Positions 62,765-64,000 of a DNA stretch of 64,000 bases are shown here, piece after piece; the first letter of the stretch is position 1; every line of letters begins with the position of its first letter. This stretch comes from Patagioenas fasciata (Eukaryota; Chordata; Aves; Columbiformes; Columbidae): assembly GCF_037038585.1 (NCBI RefSeq), contig NC_092523.1, positions 34,449,501-34,513,500 of the forward strand, given 5' to 3'. Under the pieces are notes generated by a model. It was not told the DNA's origin. It was given only the letters and a program-made list of their open reading frames with translations, and did not search any database. The position numbers were made by a program, and so were the translations under genes.

Positions 62765-64000
62765 CTGATTTATTTTCACTGTGTTTTCTTTGAATATAAA
62801 ATGTGTGCTGCAGTTCTTTTGTTTTTGGTGTTTTTTTTTTTATTTCACTGTTTTACAATAGGAATTTCTGCATGGCACAAATGGAGGTTATCAAATACTA
62901 TTGATTTGCCACTATTTGGTTTTAAAAATATGCATTTCATTAATTACACATGCAGATAAATGAACACTCTAGTTTGATGCCAGTAACTACTGAATTAACA
63001 AACCTTGTCTGTATGCAGCTTTAAAGAGAAAAAAAAATCTGCAGCTTAGAGTGAGTTCCTCTAATCCAGTGTTCCCTGTGGCTGCCGACTTGGCAGTCTG
63101 TCTCAGCAAACCCCGTGGAAGATATTTTTGTCTACAGAGAAAATGTTTTGAAGAGCTTTGGTTTTCAATACTCTACCATATATGGGACGGATTTTTTAGA
63201 TTTGATGTTAATTCTGTACCACATGTTAGAAAGCAGTATTCAACAGCATAAGGCAATGAAACATGTTTTCAAAAGGAAAAAAATAGGTGTAAGATATAGA
63301 GGCGGTTTTCAGAAGTACCAAAGGTACTTTGACCCATAGTTCCTCGTGGTATTCAAATACTGTCATAATTTTAAAATAGTAGTCTAACAGAACGTATGCC
63401 TTTTTAAACCTAGACTAAGCAATCATCAACAGAATAATGCTTTAATCCATATGTAGGGGTATTCATCAACAAGTCTTCAACTACTTTACAGATTTGATAA
63501 TAGTAACTGGTGAGACATTTTGAGAAACTAAGTCACAGAAAACCTGAGCTAACCATGAGGTTCGCATCAGGTTAAAGCACCAGATAAATATGTTTATTGT
63601 TCATCTTATGTAAGTGCCTGTATAGCTGAGGTTGGGGGAGAGGTAATTGCATTGAGGAATAATTAACAGATACAAGTAAATATGCTAAAACAGATTCTTA
63701 GTGTCCACCCTTAAATATTTTGGCTGATTTTCATGAAGATAATTCTTGGTAAATACATCTAATTTTAAAATTATTACACAAGTTAGCTGTTTGCAGTAGA
63801 TGAAGTGCATAAAGAGCAGCCAAGAGTGAAAAAGTATGCAGTTCTGGAAGACTGCGAATATTTTGTTTCTTAAAATTATTAATGGACATCATCACATGGA
63901 CTAATCTCTTACATTTTGTCTGAGAGACAAAAATTGAAATTTGTGGGTCTCTGCAGAGTTCCTGAATAGATTGTGAAGCCACTTTTAGATCACTAAAACA

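Larger units (their letters stand above)
60905..64000. other. Unique AT-rich non-coding stretch with microsatellites
   Basis: Contains an alternating AT/TATG-rich patch at about 61065-61130 and the microsatellites listed separately. The frame pair at 63051-63339 is somewhat protein-like but unrecognised. No further repeat family seen up to the right edge. Confidence 0.5.

Noticed and set aside
1..64000. Search by eye for tRNA, snRNA, rRNA, endogenous retrovirus LTRs, DNA transposon ends and CRISPR arrays
   Set aside because: None recognised. Solo LTRs of unfamiliar families could be missed without a repeat library.

Overview
The window looks like avian nuclear DNA. It is AT-rich and poor in CpG, has no operons and no long open reading frames, and its only recognisable mobile elements are CR1 LINEs. 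Four clear CR1 copies are present, two of them with an intact CR1 3' end (ATTCTATG-type octamer). No ERV, bacterial or viral gene, tRNA, rRNA or CRISPR array was recognised. The species cannot be named from what is visible.

Layout. (1) 1-774 is the most informative region: the minus strand carries a decayed but full-length histone H2B retro-copy (774 to 404) that runs, with essentially no gap, into a 5'-truncated CR1 (about 403 to the left edge). Both are in the same orientation, as expected if the CR1 reverse transcriptase switched template from CR1 RNA to an H2B mRNA. (2) 0.8-24 kb is mostly unique AT-rich non-coding DNA with homopolymer tracts, a T/C tract with quadruplex potential on the minus strand (18.7 kb), a GTTT-rich tract (20.7 kb), a perfect 12-bp inverted repeat (6.4 kb) and several open segments with splice-like flanks. 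(3) 24.1-24.8 kb is a 3'-complete CR1. (4) 24.8-39.5 kb is unique sequence with a CAAA-rich tract at 28.3-28.4 kb and an unusual 64-codon frame near 35 kb. (5) 39.5-40.3 kb is an older, diverged CR1. (6) 40.9-42.2 kb holds two small CpG-dense islands in otherwise CpG-poor DNA, with AP-1-like and octamer motifs, and is the best place to look for a promoter or enhancer. (7) 42-59 kb is unique sequence with a probable ancient CR1/L3-type relic near 54.2 kb. (8) 59.3-59.9 kb is a 3'-complete CR1, with a possible endonuclease relic just beyond it. (9) 60.85 kb holds the most exon-like short segment of the window.

Overall this reads as intron or intergenic DNA of a large locus. All CR1 copies lie on the minus strand. 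That would fit, but does not prove, a host transcription unit on the plus strand, because intronic LINEs tend to persist antisense to the gene. No functional protein-coding gene can be named with confidence. All candidate exons are low confidence and rest on splice-site shape and open frames only.
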